Positions 1 to 13,913 of a stretch of DNA of 64,000 bases are shown in pieces. The notes below the pieces were generated by a model. That model did no database searches and was not told the origin of the DNA. It worked only from the letters and a program-made list of their open reading frames with translations. Numbering within the stretch: position 1 is the first letter of the stretch; each line of letters starts with the position of its first letter. Both the position numbers and the translations under genes were made by a program. The DNA is from Gonatopus flavifemur (taxonomy: Eukaryota; Arthropoda; Insecta; Hymenoptera; Dryinidae), in NCBI GenBank assembly GCA_018340375.1, contig JAFFJZ010000129.1, positions 1-64,000 of the forward strand. Reading direction: 5' to 3'.

Positions 1-690
1 CCAATAATTATATTACATGTCACATAATTTAACGTGTTGTTCTATATAATATCCTGTCCAAGCGATATTTCATAAATGCACGATAATTCTAGCGCACTGG
101 TCGGACAATGTTGGTTAAGAAAGGGCATGGCCACGTTGAAAACAGATTTTACCTCAAAAACAACCATATTTCGAGACGCGAGTACTAAAACAAAGGTCAA
201 CAGACGGACAAGAGAGCGTACCCAGATAACATGCGCTCACGAAACGACGCAGATGGATAAGCTTCTGCACGCAAACCAAAGGGGAGCTTCAAAATGTTAT
301 CTGGGTTCTATCCAAATTTCCGTCAGTACTACCATTCTACGCCGGGCGTATTATAATTTCGCCTTCCAGGGTTGGCAACACTGACCATGACATTAGGTAT
401 TTATGATACCCTGGTGGAAATTTTCTTCTGAATATGTCTCAATTATTCCGGATATTATTGATTTTCTTTCAATTTATCTTGCTTATTAGACATGTTTTTT
501 TTTGCTGGAGTTTTTCATTTTTTCCATGATACTTGATGAATTCCATTGAAAAACTTTTAATTTTTGTAAACAATCCTACAAGGATATAGAGAAATTCCAC
601 AAACAAAAACAGGTCCAATAAGTAAGAAAAATTCGAAAAAATTATTTCCGCTAGGGAGCTTTTATAAATATCCTAATTGATACAGTTGAG

Positions 691-1300
691 TTTGCAATCC
701 GACATTCCAGATTGGCCCAATAGAATGAACGACTGATAAAGTCAGAAAATGCGTGTTGATACGAATTGATTTTGACATTTAAATACAATTACAACCCAAT
801 CAGAATCCCCAACGGAATTCCTGATTGACACTATTGAGTTTCCAATCCGGCTTTCCAGATTCAACCAGTAGAAGAATGGGCGATTGATGACGTCCACAAA
901 TACATATTGATGCAAATTGATTTTGACATGTGAATACAATTACAACCCAATAGGAACCTCCAACGGACTTCCTGATTGATACTACCAAGTTTGCAATCCG
1001 ACTTTCCAGATTGGACCAATAGAATGAACGATTGATGACGTCAGAAAATGCGTGTTGATACGAATGGATTTTGACATGTAAATACAATTACAACCCAATC
1101 AGAACCCCTAACGGAATTCCTGATTGATACTATCAAGTTTCCAATCTGGCTTTCCAGATTGATCCAGTAGAAGAATGGGCGATTGATGACGTCAACAAAT
1201 ACGTATTGATGCAAATTGATTCTATTATTCAAATATTATCACAAACCAATAGGAAATCTCAACGGAAACCCTGATTGATACTATTACTATTCCAATCTGG
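691..1300. repeat. Two-level tandem repeat (148/151-bp monomers, 299-bp dimer)
   Basis: The landmark TTTGCAATCC or TTTCCAATC recurs at 691, 839, 990, 1138 and about 1289, giving spacings of 148, 151, 148 and 151 bp. Monomers alternate between an A type (GCAATCCGAC, followed by AATAGAATGA) and a B type (CCAATC, followed by AGTAGAAGAATGGG). The true unit is therefore a 299-bp dimer present about twice. The minus-strand ORFs through it repeat the same peptide and are products of the repeat. This resembles a small satellite with higher-order structure. No gene is seen in positions 1-690. Confidence 0.85.
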
Positions 1301-2119
1301 CTCTCCATGAAGAGACAGGTAAAATATCCGAAGAGTTACTAGTGACCTAGTGGATGTAAATCCGTATAGAATCGATATAGAAATATATTTGCAGATATGA
1401 GTAGTTACTGTTCGGTTTTGTAATTGTCTTTCCAGGTAGATTCCATTTGAAAATATTTTCTGATGGTCGGAATCTGCATATTACTGGAAAGAAACCGCAT
1501 TAAAGCAGATAGGAAATATTTTCTATTGGAATCAATTGGACATTCGAAGCAGGGTTTAATTCAAATAAATTATTTTGATTCCAAAGAATATTTTGTTAAT
1601 TCTAATGAATATTTCTTTGGTACAGGAAAAATAAATATTTATTTGACTGGAATAAATTTTTCTTTCAGTGCATTACGTTGTGCGAAGCTACGCATATGTT
1701 TTTGAAGGTTAGTTTTCATGAAAGTATGTTGGGAAAACATTATGAGAACAGCCCGTAGTAGATGAAAAGAACGAGTTAAGAACGTATTCAGGGGCATCCA
1801 AAATGCAGGTACTCTAAATATTTAAAAAGCTTACTCCTCGGGGACCAAAACACACAAAACCAAGTGCATGTTTTCAAAACGTTGAGAGAACTTCCTGTGC
1901 TGTCTGGGTAGTGAAACCAACGGTGCCTAGTTGGCTTGGAACACCCCAAATCTTATTTTTAGAAATCCATTGTTTTCATAGATATTGAACACACGGTGGA
2001 AGCTGCAATATCGCGACAAAATTTCAGTACCTTAAAATATAATAGTTAGATGGCTAGTAACATCTAGGAATATTTCGGTATATCGAACTTTCGGGAAAAT
2101 GGACCTTCGGAACTGCGAC
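1301..2119. other. No recognised feature
   Basis: AT-rich sequence without a convincing ORF. An 80-codon open frame at 1463-1705 is low complexity and has no family resemblance I can see. Confidence 0.5.
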
Positions 2120-2288
2120 CAGTGCTGCCAGAAATGAAGGAGCTCCAGCGTTTTACCCCCTCCATGTACCATCGCAGAGCACGCACGCTATAACTATATA
2201 TATGACATCTATAGTTATAGCGTGCGTGCTTTGCAATGGTATATGGAGAGGGTAAAACGCTGGAGCTCCTTCATTTCTGGCAGCACTG
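2120..2288. mobile_element. hAT-type palindromic MITE, 169 bp
   Basis: It starts CAGTGCTGCCAGAAATG and ends with the inverted complement. The two arms form a near-perfect palindrome around a central segment with CTATAACTATATA. It is flanked by ACTGCGAC (2112-2119) and ACTGCAAC (2289-2296), an 8-bp target duplication with one mismatch. CAGTG-type ends and 8-bp duplications are typical of hAT elements. It has no coding capacity. Confidence 0.85.
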
Positions 2289-2296
2289 ACTGCAAC

Positions 2297-3099
2297 ACTA
2301 CCATTTTTTCCAATGTACGAAGCACTTGCAAGGGTCTAGTTTTAGGCTAGTCAAGCGTTACAAAACTCGCGAATCCCTAGATCATTTCAACTTGGAAATA
2401 TTTGAAAAAGTAATATTCCTGATCCCTATTACACTTGTACTTGTTGAATTGATTTACCGATGAAAATTTCATGCTTTCAACAATTACGCAACATTCGTTA
2501 GCTCTGCAAAAAGAAATAGACGCAATTATTGGTATTAGAAGTATGAATGATGGAAATACTTATTGTTAGATATAGATTTTCGATAATAAGATTTGTTTTT
2601 TGAAATGGAACTGAAACTGGCACCCGTAAAGCTAGCAGCCGATTATCATAACTTTTTCCACAAAACTTTCATCAAAGATTCAAATATCTGAGACATTTAG
2701 TAGAATGCCACTCAATTGATTTTTGATGTGAACACAGCTGGAACCACATTGAATCAAAAGTTACAACAATTAGCTGCTAGCTTTAGGTTAATGATCCATA
2801 GCCTCCATTCGTATTATTCACAAATTTGAATGAGTTTGAATTGTAAATAAAGCTATGAATTACCCTTCAACTGATGAATCAAATTGTTTTTCTCCAATTT
2901 TATTCATATTTTATCAGATTTTCCCCATGATTAATGAAAAAAACAGGTATAAAATGGAATTATTCCGGCCCCGATGGGAGCCCTGTTGATACCCAATTAG
3001 GTTGTAATGATTTTTGCGTCACATTCACCATTTAATCCTTGTTAGGCCCCGATTATTATTATGGCGTTACTGATGGAATTGCTACACGGGCGGAAGAAC
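2297..3099. other. Non-coding interval with a small inverted repeat
   Basis: No gene seen. An imperfect inverted repeat pairs about 2629-2657 (AAAGCTAGCAGCC) with about 2756-2787 (AGCTGCTAGCTTTA). It may be a degenerate MITE, but no target duplication was identified. Confidence 0.4.
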
Positions 3100-3875
3100 T
3101 TTGTTCAAGACAATTTTTCTCAAAGTGCACAAAAACGTTCTAAACCATGAAATTGTTTATAACAAAAGAATGAATAACAAATCTTGCAATTATAGTTCAA
3201 TATTCGAATTCTTTGACCCAAAAAACATAAACCTATGTTGAGAAATCGAACGAACGCAATCTTTCTTACGGACGTTGATATTCACCCAGTGGACGACGCG
3301 ACATTATGAACAATTTTCGATGCGCGCTTATAGAAAACTCGCTGTATTTTGAAAACTAATAGTCGAATCGATCTGAAACTTTCCAAAAAGTTTGTCCACA
3401 CACTAACGACCAACTTTGTCACTGGAAGTTTTTTGTAGCTCATATTTCGTGACACACTTCTTTCGTGCGAAGCATGGAAAACATAGTTTTCACTTTGGAT
3501 TAAAAAATTAATTAAGGGTCATCATTTTTTACGATTTTTTCGAACGCGGTCGTCTTCGGGGAAGTCTCGCGACTCAGAATCTGCAAAATTTATCTCGATA
3601 CGTTGAGAATTGCCCGAGTTACGGCGAGTTTAAGATTGAAAAACAATTAATTTTAGTACGAAAAAATAGGTAGTTTTTATTTTTTTTCTCGGAAACTATC
3701 GATTATAAAAAAAAAATTGTGAACGGCGACTCGTATTGATTTTTCAAGCCCTACTTCCCAGTATTTTTAGATTTTCAAAATTCCGATTTTTTTCGACCCC
3801 TCTTGAGTCAACTTTCAGATTCCTTCTCCACGCTTCCGAGCGGCTAACCGGTTCTTGCATAGGTGTACTCAATTC
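3100..3875 (+). repeat. RepA dispersed repeat, copy 1
   Basis: About 0.75 kb of non-coding sequence that recurs at 39.68-40.31, 52.39-53.14 and 58.43-59.2 kb. Shared landmarks in order are AATAACGAATCTTG-like, CAATCTTTCYTACGG, AAAAAGTTTGTCCA, GGAAGTTTTTTGTAGCTCA, TTTTCGACATTGTCGTC-like, and a closing CGACTTTTTTTCG followed by CGAGCG. Copies diverge after a CAATT near the right end, which suggests a defined terminus. Here the right end abuts the retrotransposon ORF. No coding capacity or inverted ends were seen, so the class is unknown. Confidence 0.7.
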
Positions 3876-5166
3876 TGATTTCAATATCGAATCCCCCAAT
3901 TCTTCCTCATCTACATCCTCCTCCTTCTCTAAAAGTGCTATATCATCGTTTCCTCTATACAAGTCTTCCAAATGATTGATCCACTGTTCTATTTTCTCTT
4001 CCGTTTTTATCAATTGTCGTCCGAGAGAGTTTCTAATCTTATTGGTTCTAGATTTCATTTGTCCGAAAAATCTTTCAATAATCCTATATGCTTCATCTAT
4101 TTTTCCTAAATGCAATTTCATTTCTATTCCCTGACATTCCTCTTCTAACCACTGTTCTTTTGCATTCCTTGATTCTCTTATTATTTTATTTCTCAATGAT
4201 TTGTATCGTTGCCGGCCGTCTTGGCTATCATTATTCTTGTATTTTCTTCTTTCATTTATCAATTCCAAAATTTCTCCCGTTATCCATGGGTTTTTAGGTT
4301 CTACTCCATTATTCTTCAAAATCTTATCCGCACATTCTCTTATATTCCCCTTCATTTTTGTCCATCTCCTCTCTATTCCCAAGTCTTTCTCTTTTTGATC
4401 TCCCAATTTTTCATCCAACATTTTCTCGAATGCCTCATGTGTTTGTTTTTGCTTGAGGTTCTCCAGATTCCATCTTTTCTGCATTTTCCTTTTCTTCTTC
4501 AGAGATTTGAATTTCAGAGAACATTTCATCATCAACATATTATGATCACTATCTATATCTGCACTGGGATAAGTTTTACAGTTTTTCACTTGGTTTCTAA
4601 ATCTTTGTTTCACTAATATGTAATCAATTTGGTATCTTGCTGTATCTCCTGGCATTTTCCAAGTGTAGATTCTTCTTGGATGATTTTCAAATAAAGTGTT
4701 TGTGATAACCATCTTATGATTTTCACAAAATTCGACTAAACGTTGTCCTCTATCATTCCTCCTCCCTAACGCAAAATCTCCTATTAGGTTGTCCTCTTTT
4801 CCTTGTCCTACTACCGCATTCCAATCCCCCATCACTATCAAATTCTCTTCTCCCTTCACATATTCTATCACTTCTTCTATTTCTTCGTACGTTCTTTCAA
4901 TATCTTCCTCCGAATATGCAGATGTGGGCATGTATACTTGGACTATGACTGTGTCTACCGGTTTTGTGCTGATTCTAACCATCATCACACGTTCATTATG
5001 TTGCAAATAATTTTCTATTCCATTTCCTACTCTTTTATGCATTACAATTCCTACACCTGCTTGACCGTTCTTTGATCCTGTATGAATTATTCTATAATCC
5101 CCACTCCAGAAATCGCCCTCTTGTGCCCATCTCATTTCGCTAATCCCCATTACGTCTATATTCAAC
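3876..5166 (-). pseudogene. Non-LTR retrotransposon endonuclease ORF, main fragment
   Basis: The minus strand encodes an APE-type endonuclease/exonuclease/phosphatase domain of the kind seen in RTE-like and 'craniofacial development protein 2-like' ORFs, which nicks target DNA for target-primed retrotransposition. Visible motifs in order are MGISEMRW, YMPTSAYSEE, VMGDWNAVVG, RIYTWKMPGD, YQIDYILVK and SDHNMLMMK, followed by a charged helical linker (SLKKKRKMQKRWN). The reading frame is open to about 3876, where sequence changes to RepA. The reverse transcriptase domain that should follow is absent, so the copy is truncated at its 3' side. Its 5' side is interrupted at 5166 by the giant palindrome and resumes at 9283. 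The apparent longer ORF up to 5333 reads into the palindrome and is artificial. Confidence 0.85.
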
Positions 5167-6167
5167 CAGTGATGCCAGCATTTGGTCGACCGAGTCGATT
5201 TACCCTCTCCATCTGACCATTTCTCGTCCCCACCATTCCAGCCGAGAGTACGCACACATTGAAACCCGTATTCATGTGATTCGGAACCGGTCGGTTCACT
5301 TCGAGTCAGCTCGGACAATCGAGAGAGAACCAACTATCCGTCGGTCTTTGTCTTCTCAATATGTTTTACGATCGGCTAACTCCGTGCAAGATCGGAAAAA
5401 ATTTAAAGCCCACGCGGTCGACTTACCGAAAAGTTGCACCGCTTTTTCTCTTCCAAGCGACAATTTTATTGTAATCAGTATCGAACTGACTTACCCGGCA
5501 CCCCGGGCAATTCTCGGCCGGGGCCCTTCGATATTTTTTTCGTTTTTTTTTCAAATCAAGAGCCAGTTCAATACTGATTATCAAATTATCACGATGAAAT
5601 ATAGATTTGATGCATAGCATCATTGAATTGAATTAAAATCGAATATGAGTAAATAATTTTTGAATTATTATTTATTTTTCATAAATTTTATAAGATTATT
5701 GGTTATTCTTATGACTGATTATGAAGCTTTCAAGAACTCCTATATGTATTGTATAAAAATTTTCTAATAGTTGCGTATTTCTAATCATTATTTTAAATCT
5801 TGATGATTTTTCAATGAATTTCATTGGAATTGTCAATCAATCGATGGTTGAAAAATTCTAAGATATTTTGGGGATCTATGATAAATGTCCTGCAGTGAAT
5901 TCCATAATTTTCCCTGATGAATTAATTTTCAGAGATCACTATGATATTCCAATAATGAGGATAATCAAATCAACATCGATTATCAGATGTTGATCAACAT
6001 CAAAATAATAAGACTGAATATTCAATTGATCGAGTGCAAATTATTTTCAATGGACTGAATAATTAGATTTGAGCATTCAAATTGATATTTCATCATTTCA
6101 CGCATTATCAGTCTCTTTCCTTCGCTGCATTACTTCATACACGTAATATGTGGATCGAAATACTACA

Positions 6168-6254
6168 AGACCCCATAGCCTAGCGGCAAAAGACATGTTT
6201 CTTCCGGAAGAACGGTCGGGTTCGATTCTGTGTGGAGACATTTCATTTTTTTTT
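6168..6254 (+). ncRNA. tRNA-like Pol III unit, left arm of palindrome 1
   Basis: Sequence directly shows an A-box-like TAGCCTAGCGGC (6176-6187), a B box GGTTCGATTC (6219-6228) about 31 nt later, and a T9 run (6246-6254). The stretch between forms a CTTCCGGAAG hairpin. Cloverleaf pairing is poor in the T stem, so it is not a functional tRNA. It could be a captured tRNA or SINE head able to drive Pol III toward the palindrome loop (inference). Confidence 0.4.
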
Positions 6255-7689
6255 GTCATCTCTCTGGTGAATAATTAGATTTCACATCTGATTATTATTT
6301 TTTATGTCATTACATCGTCATGTTATCAATAATCCTGATCTTTCGGAATGCACTTGCGGATTCGACCAAGTACAGGTCCGAGTCGATTGGAAATTTCCCA
6401 AATATTCGTGTCCATGAGATATACACAGTAAAAGATTTTTCGTCAAATTCAACACACAAGCGAATGAAATTTCGAAACTTTGTCTCCGTGGAATATAGAC
6501 TGATCGATTCGAAATCTTCTGAAAAGAAAAACAATGAATATCACTTCGAAGGAACGTTTTTAAAAGAGTGTACTTGCAAATTCCATCAATTTCTGTGACA
6601 AATTGATGGAAAAAATTTCAGAAACTTGTGTCCATCGAATAAAGACCGATCGATTTGCAATCTACTGAAATGAAAAATGAAATCACTTCGGAGGAATGTT
6701 TTTAAAGAAGTATACTTGCAAATTCCATCAAACCCTTCGACGAATTGATAAAAAAATTTCGAAACTTTGTCTCCGTGGAATATAGACCGATCGATTCTGG
6801 ATCTCCCCACGGAGAGCAATGGATTCTAAGAAGTATGACAAATATCATGAAGGCTGGAATATTTCATAATGTATTTTCGAGTATGAGGACAAGTATCTAG
6901 ATTATAAGTGTTATAAGTACAAGTATCCATTTATGATGAAGGTGTTTGTTTTGTGGTAGATGGTACTGTCAACTCCAGAGCTCTATATGAATTCACTAGT
7001 TCGAAAAGAATTCTTGAAGAGTTCTATTCTCGCTCTTGAGAAAGGATTCTTCGTGTGGTATCTTGGCGGGTTCATGTCCTGAGGAATATCTTTTTTTCCG
7101 ATTTCATATTATTCTTTTCTCAATTCAAGCAACTGAAGATAGTAATTGTAATAATCTTATATTATAATAGGAAATAACTTTTTTCCCTTGCTGTTATTAT
7201 ATTGATATATCACTGGTTGACGGTACCATCTACCCCAAAACAAACACCTTCATCATAAATGGATACTTGTACTCATAACACTTATAATCTAGATACTTGT
7301 CCTCATACTCGAAAATATATTATGAAATATTCCAGCCTTCATGATATTTGTCATACTCCTTAGAATCCATTGCTCTCCGTGGGGAGATCCAGAATTGATC
7401 GGTCTATATTCCACGGAGACAAAGTTTCGAAATTTTTTTATCAATTCGTCAAAGGGTTTGATGGAATTTGCAAGTATACTTTTTCAAAGACGTTCCTCCG
7501 AAGTGATTTGATTTTTCATTTCATTAGATTTCGAATCGATTGGTCTTTATTCGATGGACACAAATTTTTGAAATTTTTTCATCAATTCGTCACAGGAATT
7601 GATGGAATTTGCAAGTACACTTCTTCAAAAACGTTCCTCTGAAGTGCTATTAATTTTTCATTTCAGAAGATTCTGCATCGATCGGTCTA

Positions 7690-8017
7690 CACAGTAAAAA
7701 GAAATTCCGTCATTGTGTAAAAAAGAAGCACGTGTCAAAATTCAAGTGTTGAATATTCAACTACGTGTCAAAATTCAAGTGTTGAATATTCAACTACGTG
7801 TTAAAATTCAAGTGTTGAATATTCAACACTTTTGTGTGTTCATTTAACACACTGATCAAATGCTGTTCGATCAATTCATTTTCAACACATTAAAATGTTA
7901 TTCGAGTTCAAATTAACACTTTGTGAGTGTCACTCTGGAATCAACACAAGTTGAGTGTGAAGAAAAATGGTGAACATTCGCTTGTGTGTTGAATTTGACG
8001 AGAAATCTTTTACTGTG
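7690..8017. mobile_element. TA-flanked MITE in right arm of palindrome 1
   Basis: It begins CACAGTAAAAAGAAATT and ends with the inverse (TTTTACTGTG), with TA on both sides. It is the same element as 21548-21809 and 22851-23112 in palindrome copy 2. TA duplication indicates a Tc1/mariner-mobilised MITE. This copy is longer because of an internal 33-bp triplication. Confidence 0.75.
7731..7830. repeat. Three tandem 33-bp units
   Basis: A 33-bp unit (ACGTGTCAAAATTC...AATATTCAACT) is present three times in a row. The corresponding MITE copies in palindrome 2 have it once, so the expansion arose after the two copies diverged. Confidence 0.85.
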
Positions 8018-8186
8018 TATATCTCATGGACACGAATATTTGGGAAATTTCCAATCGACTCGGACCTGTACTTGGTCGAATCCGCAAGTGCATTCCGAAA
8101 GATCAGGATTATTGATAACATCACGATGTAATGACATAAAAAATAATAATCAGATGTGAAATTTAATTATTCACCAGAGAGATGAC

Positions 8187-8273
8187 AAAAAAAAATGAAA
8201 TGTCTCCACACAGAATCGAACCCGACCGTTCTTCCGGAAGAAACATGTCGTTTGCCGCTAGGCTATGGGGTCT
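8187..8273 (-). ncRNA. tRNA-like Pol III unit, right arm of palindrome 1
   Basis: Mirror copy of the left-arm unit, read on the minus strand: A-box-like, B box, then a T9 run (A9 on plus strand, 8187-8195). The two units face inward toward the loop. Confidence 0.4.
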
Positions 8274-9282
8274 TGTAATATTTCGATCCACATATTACGT
8301 CTATGAAGTAATGCAGCGAAGGAAAGAGACTGATAATGCGTGAAATGATGAAATATCTATTTGAATGCTCAAATCTAATTATTCAGTCCATTGAAAATAA
8401 TTTGCACTCAATCAATTGAATATTCAGTCTTATTATTTTGATGTTGATCAACATCTGATAATCGATGTTGATTTGATTATCCTCATTATTGGAATATCAT
8501 AGTGATCTCTGAAAATTAATTCATCAGGGAAAATTATGGAATTCACCGCAGGACATTTATCATAGATCCCCAAACTATCTTAGAATTTTTCAACCATCGA
8601 TTGATTGACAATTCTAATGAAATTCATTGAAAAATCATCAAGATTTAAAATAATGATTAGAAATACGCAACTATTAGAAAATTTTTATACAATACATATA
8701 GGAGTTCTTGAAAGCTTCATAATCAGTCATAAGAATAACCAATAATCTTATAAAATTTATGAAAAATAAATAATAATTCAAAAATTATTTACTCATATTC
8801 GATTTTAATTCAATTAAATGATGCTATGCATCAAATCTATATTTCATCGTGATAATTTGATAATCAGTATTGAACTGGCTCTTGATTTGAAAAAAAAACG
8901 AAAAAAAATATCGAAGGGCCCCGGCCGAGAATTGCCCGGGGTGCCGGGTAAGTCAGTTCGATACTGATTACAATAAAATTGTCGCTTGGAACTTGGAAGA
9001 GAAAAAGCGGTGAAACTTTTCGGTAAGTCGACCGCGTGGGCTTTAAATTTTTTCCGATCTTGCACGGAGTTAGCCGATCGTAAAACATATTGAAAAGACA
9101 AAGACCGATGGATAGTTGGTTCTCTCTCGATTGTCCGAGCTGACTCGAAGTGAACCGACCGGTTCCGAATCACATGAATACGGGTTTCAATGTGTGCGTA
9201 CTCCGGGCTGGAATGGTGGGGACGAGAAATGGTCAGATGGAGAGGGTAAATCGACTCGGTCGACCAAATGCTGGCATCACTG

Positions 9283-9560
9283 TATTCAACCTATTCATTT
9301 CTAATTTCAAATTTTCCAATTTTCCCGCTTGCCTCAGTGATCTAACATTCCACGCTCAGACTCGGAGAATGTTGTTTCATTTCCCTATCCTATTCTTCGG
9401 TTTTCGTTCTTTGCTGATGAAGCTTCCTCGAGCAGCCTCCACCCGGAGATCCGAACGGGAGACTAGTTCACCTCCGGAATATTTCACCCGAGAGAGCGCC
9501 ATCATGTATTTATTAATTTGTTCGTTCGTTTTTGTTACATAATATTCCAGGTTAGGAAAA
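9283..9560 (-). pseudogene. 5' part of the split non-LTR endonuclease ORF
   Basis: Read on the minus strand, this segment encodes WNVRSLRQAGKLENLK and runs in frame into the duplicated site. After removing the palindrome and one TATTCAAC it joins the frame that reads DVMGISEMRW below 5166. WNVRS is the usual start of the endonuclease domain in this family. An in-frame TGA lies at 9356-9358 just upstream, so this is either the untranslated leader boundary or a disabling mutation. The following 200 bp (to about 9560) looks like the element's 5' leader. Confidence 0.75.
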
Positions 9561-9599
9561 GGTTTCATTTCCTCGGGAAGTATTGAAACATGTCAAGGA

Positions 9600-11060
9600 A
9601 GGTAGTTTCCCCTTGCTTTCCTTCCGTTTTTGCCGATGTTTCTGGCATTAGGATGATTTCGTTTCTCTCAGTTTGTATTCTTTCTCAGTGTTGACCAGTG
9701 TAATCCATTCCATAACCGATGACGTCAGCGTGGGCAAAATTGTTACTTCTGCCGCTAGTGTGGACATTTTTTTGCTATGCACGCGCGGTCAACTCCACAC
9801 TCGTCGGAAATTTTCATTTTCTCCAACTTGATGCACATTCTACTATTGCTAAACTTGGATTTTTGACTTTTTTTTAGATCTATTTTGTGTTTTATTCCAC
9901 TATGGGTCGTCAGAGTTAATTTCTCACGTGCAATCAGCAGGTTGCAAATTTCACCTGAAAACCGCCAATAGAAATTTGTTACATTATTCACATGTTTTTT
10001 TTTTTCATTTTGTGGTTCATCAACCCCCAAAAGAACATGAACGTTCAACAAACGTTTGATCAACCTAAAATGAAGCTATGGACATTTGAAGATTCATTGA
10101 ACATTCGGGGAATGTTAATTTAGCTAAAATGGATCTAAAATTAATCTACTTGACCCGTGTCCTCTTGGAGACTGAACCAACTAGAAATTCAAGTAAATAA
10201 ATTTATACGAAATGCTTACATTTCAATTTGCGATTCCAGCAGCGCATATTAATTGTCGATGAATGAAACTCAAGCGCGCTTTGCTTCATACCATAGAATA
10301 AATAGAGATCTCTGCTTCGCTATTTCGCTTGAACACATTTTCGAATCATTCTAACGATTTAAAAAAAAATCGATCGATTGTTCAATGTAATTTCCCTCTA
10401 AATAAAAATGTTAAAACTGACTCACATATTCTGTACTATTGTGCATAAATTTTATTCAATTTTTTTTTACATATCATACAATGGAAATGACAATGAAGCC
10501 TCTAAAATACTAAAACGTAGAACGAAGTCAAATTTCTGGATCTCTTTTATACCATCATTCCCTCGCTATCATAGTTCAACAGATTCATATATTCATCCTC
10601 TCCGACAACAGAAAGAACGCGGGTCACACAGTATTATGTCTCTTTTACGTCTCCATTTCTATTGTAATTAGCTAACGCTTATATAACTGAGTGAATAATT
10701 GATATCATACAATTATTTAATACTCCTTCAGTAGTTTCCTCTATCCCAGATAAGGAAGAGCGGTCTTATTCAACCCAAGCCACGGTAATACATTGAATAT
10801 TCATGTACACATCATCGAGAACCGAACGCATACATCATTAGTTTCCTTTTACAAGGTTCGCAGCATATCGTTTGACGGAACGTTGATTTTTCTTTCGCTC
10901 TTCTTTCAAAAACCTTTCGATTCCATGAAATGTTTTTACTGAATAAAACATATATATGAAAAAACATGATTTCATCATAGTTTATAGAACATTTGCAGCA
11001 CAAGGAAACTCTCAACTATCCTTAATGCAATAACACTAATTGAAAATAGTTTTTCTGTTT
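9600..11060. other. Intergenic, no confident gene
   Basis: No gene-like ORF. A short inverted stretch near 10010-10110 (GAACATGAACGTTC) resembles the hairpin at 28.80-28.90 kb. The interval probably separates the retrotransposon debris from the 3' end of the V-ATPase gene. Confidence 0.4.
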
Positions 11061-11067
11061 CATATTA

Positions 11068-11068
11068 A

Positions 11069-11115
<47 letters not shown>

Positions 11116-11122
11116 TAATAAT
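11068..11122. repeat. (TAA)n microsatellite
   Basis: About 18 uninterrupted TAA/AAT triplets with one impurity near the right end. Confidence 0.95.
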
Positions 11123-11184
11123 GTTCAACAACGTGGGATATATTTTTTTATGAGGTTGAAAATACATTTCTCAGGACACTCTAC

Positions 11185-11190
11185 TTTATT
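11185..11190 (-). terminator. Candidate poly(A) signal of V-ATPase A
   Basis: AATAAA on the minus strand about 140 nt downstream of the V-ATPase stop codon. No other canonical hexamer was noticed closer to the stop. Confidence 0.45.
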
Positions 11191-11326
11191 GTCTTGAGGT
11201 CTTGAAATTCTGAATTAATATATATTGAACTTTAGAAGATACGATCCTCAAACAATTACAATGAAGTTTCCAAGCGATTGATGAATAATAAAATGATTAT
11301 TTTTTTCTGTTTGCTTATCCATAGAA

Positions 11327-13913
<2,587 letters not shown>

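Larger units (their letters stand above)
5167..9282. mobile_element. Giant palindromic hAT-like foldback element, copy 1 (4,116 bp)
   Basis: It begins CAGTGATGCCAGCATTTGG and ends with the exact inverse. It is flanked on both sides by TATTCAAC (5159-5166 and 9283-9290), a perfect 8-bp target duplication. The arms are nearly identical inverted repeats of about 1.8-2.0 kb around a loop near 6975-7200. Arm contents from outside in are a GC-rich terminal 350 bp, an AT-rich stretch, a tRNA-like segment, a CACAG-ended MITE and about 139-bp tandem units containing GATCGGTCT. No transposase is encoded; short ORFs are mirrored in both arms and are spurious. The left arm lacks most of the MITE present in the right arm: sequence jumps near 6465. 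End sequence and duplication length point to hAT mobilisation (inference). Confidence 0.9.

Noticed and set aside
76..384. 102-codon plus-strand ORF at the window start
   Set aside because: No recognisable domain, no splice or start context, and composition like its surroundings.
742..1232. Three similar minus-strand ORFs
   Set aside because: They are the translated tandem repeat; similarity comes from the DNA repeat, not from protein conservation.
5167..5333. Extension of the endonuclease ORF into the palindrome
   Set aside because: The TATTCAAC duplication shows that the true upstream sequence is at 9283, not 5167.
6168..6254. Genuine tRNA gene
   Set aside because: The T stem and acceptor stem do not pair well, and the segment is repeated inside a transposon arm; kept only as tRNA-like.
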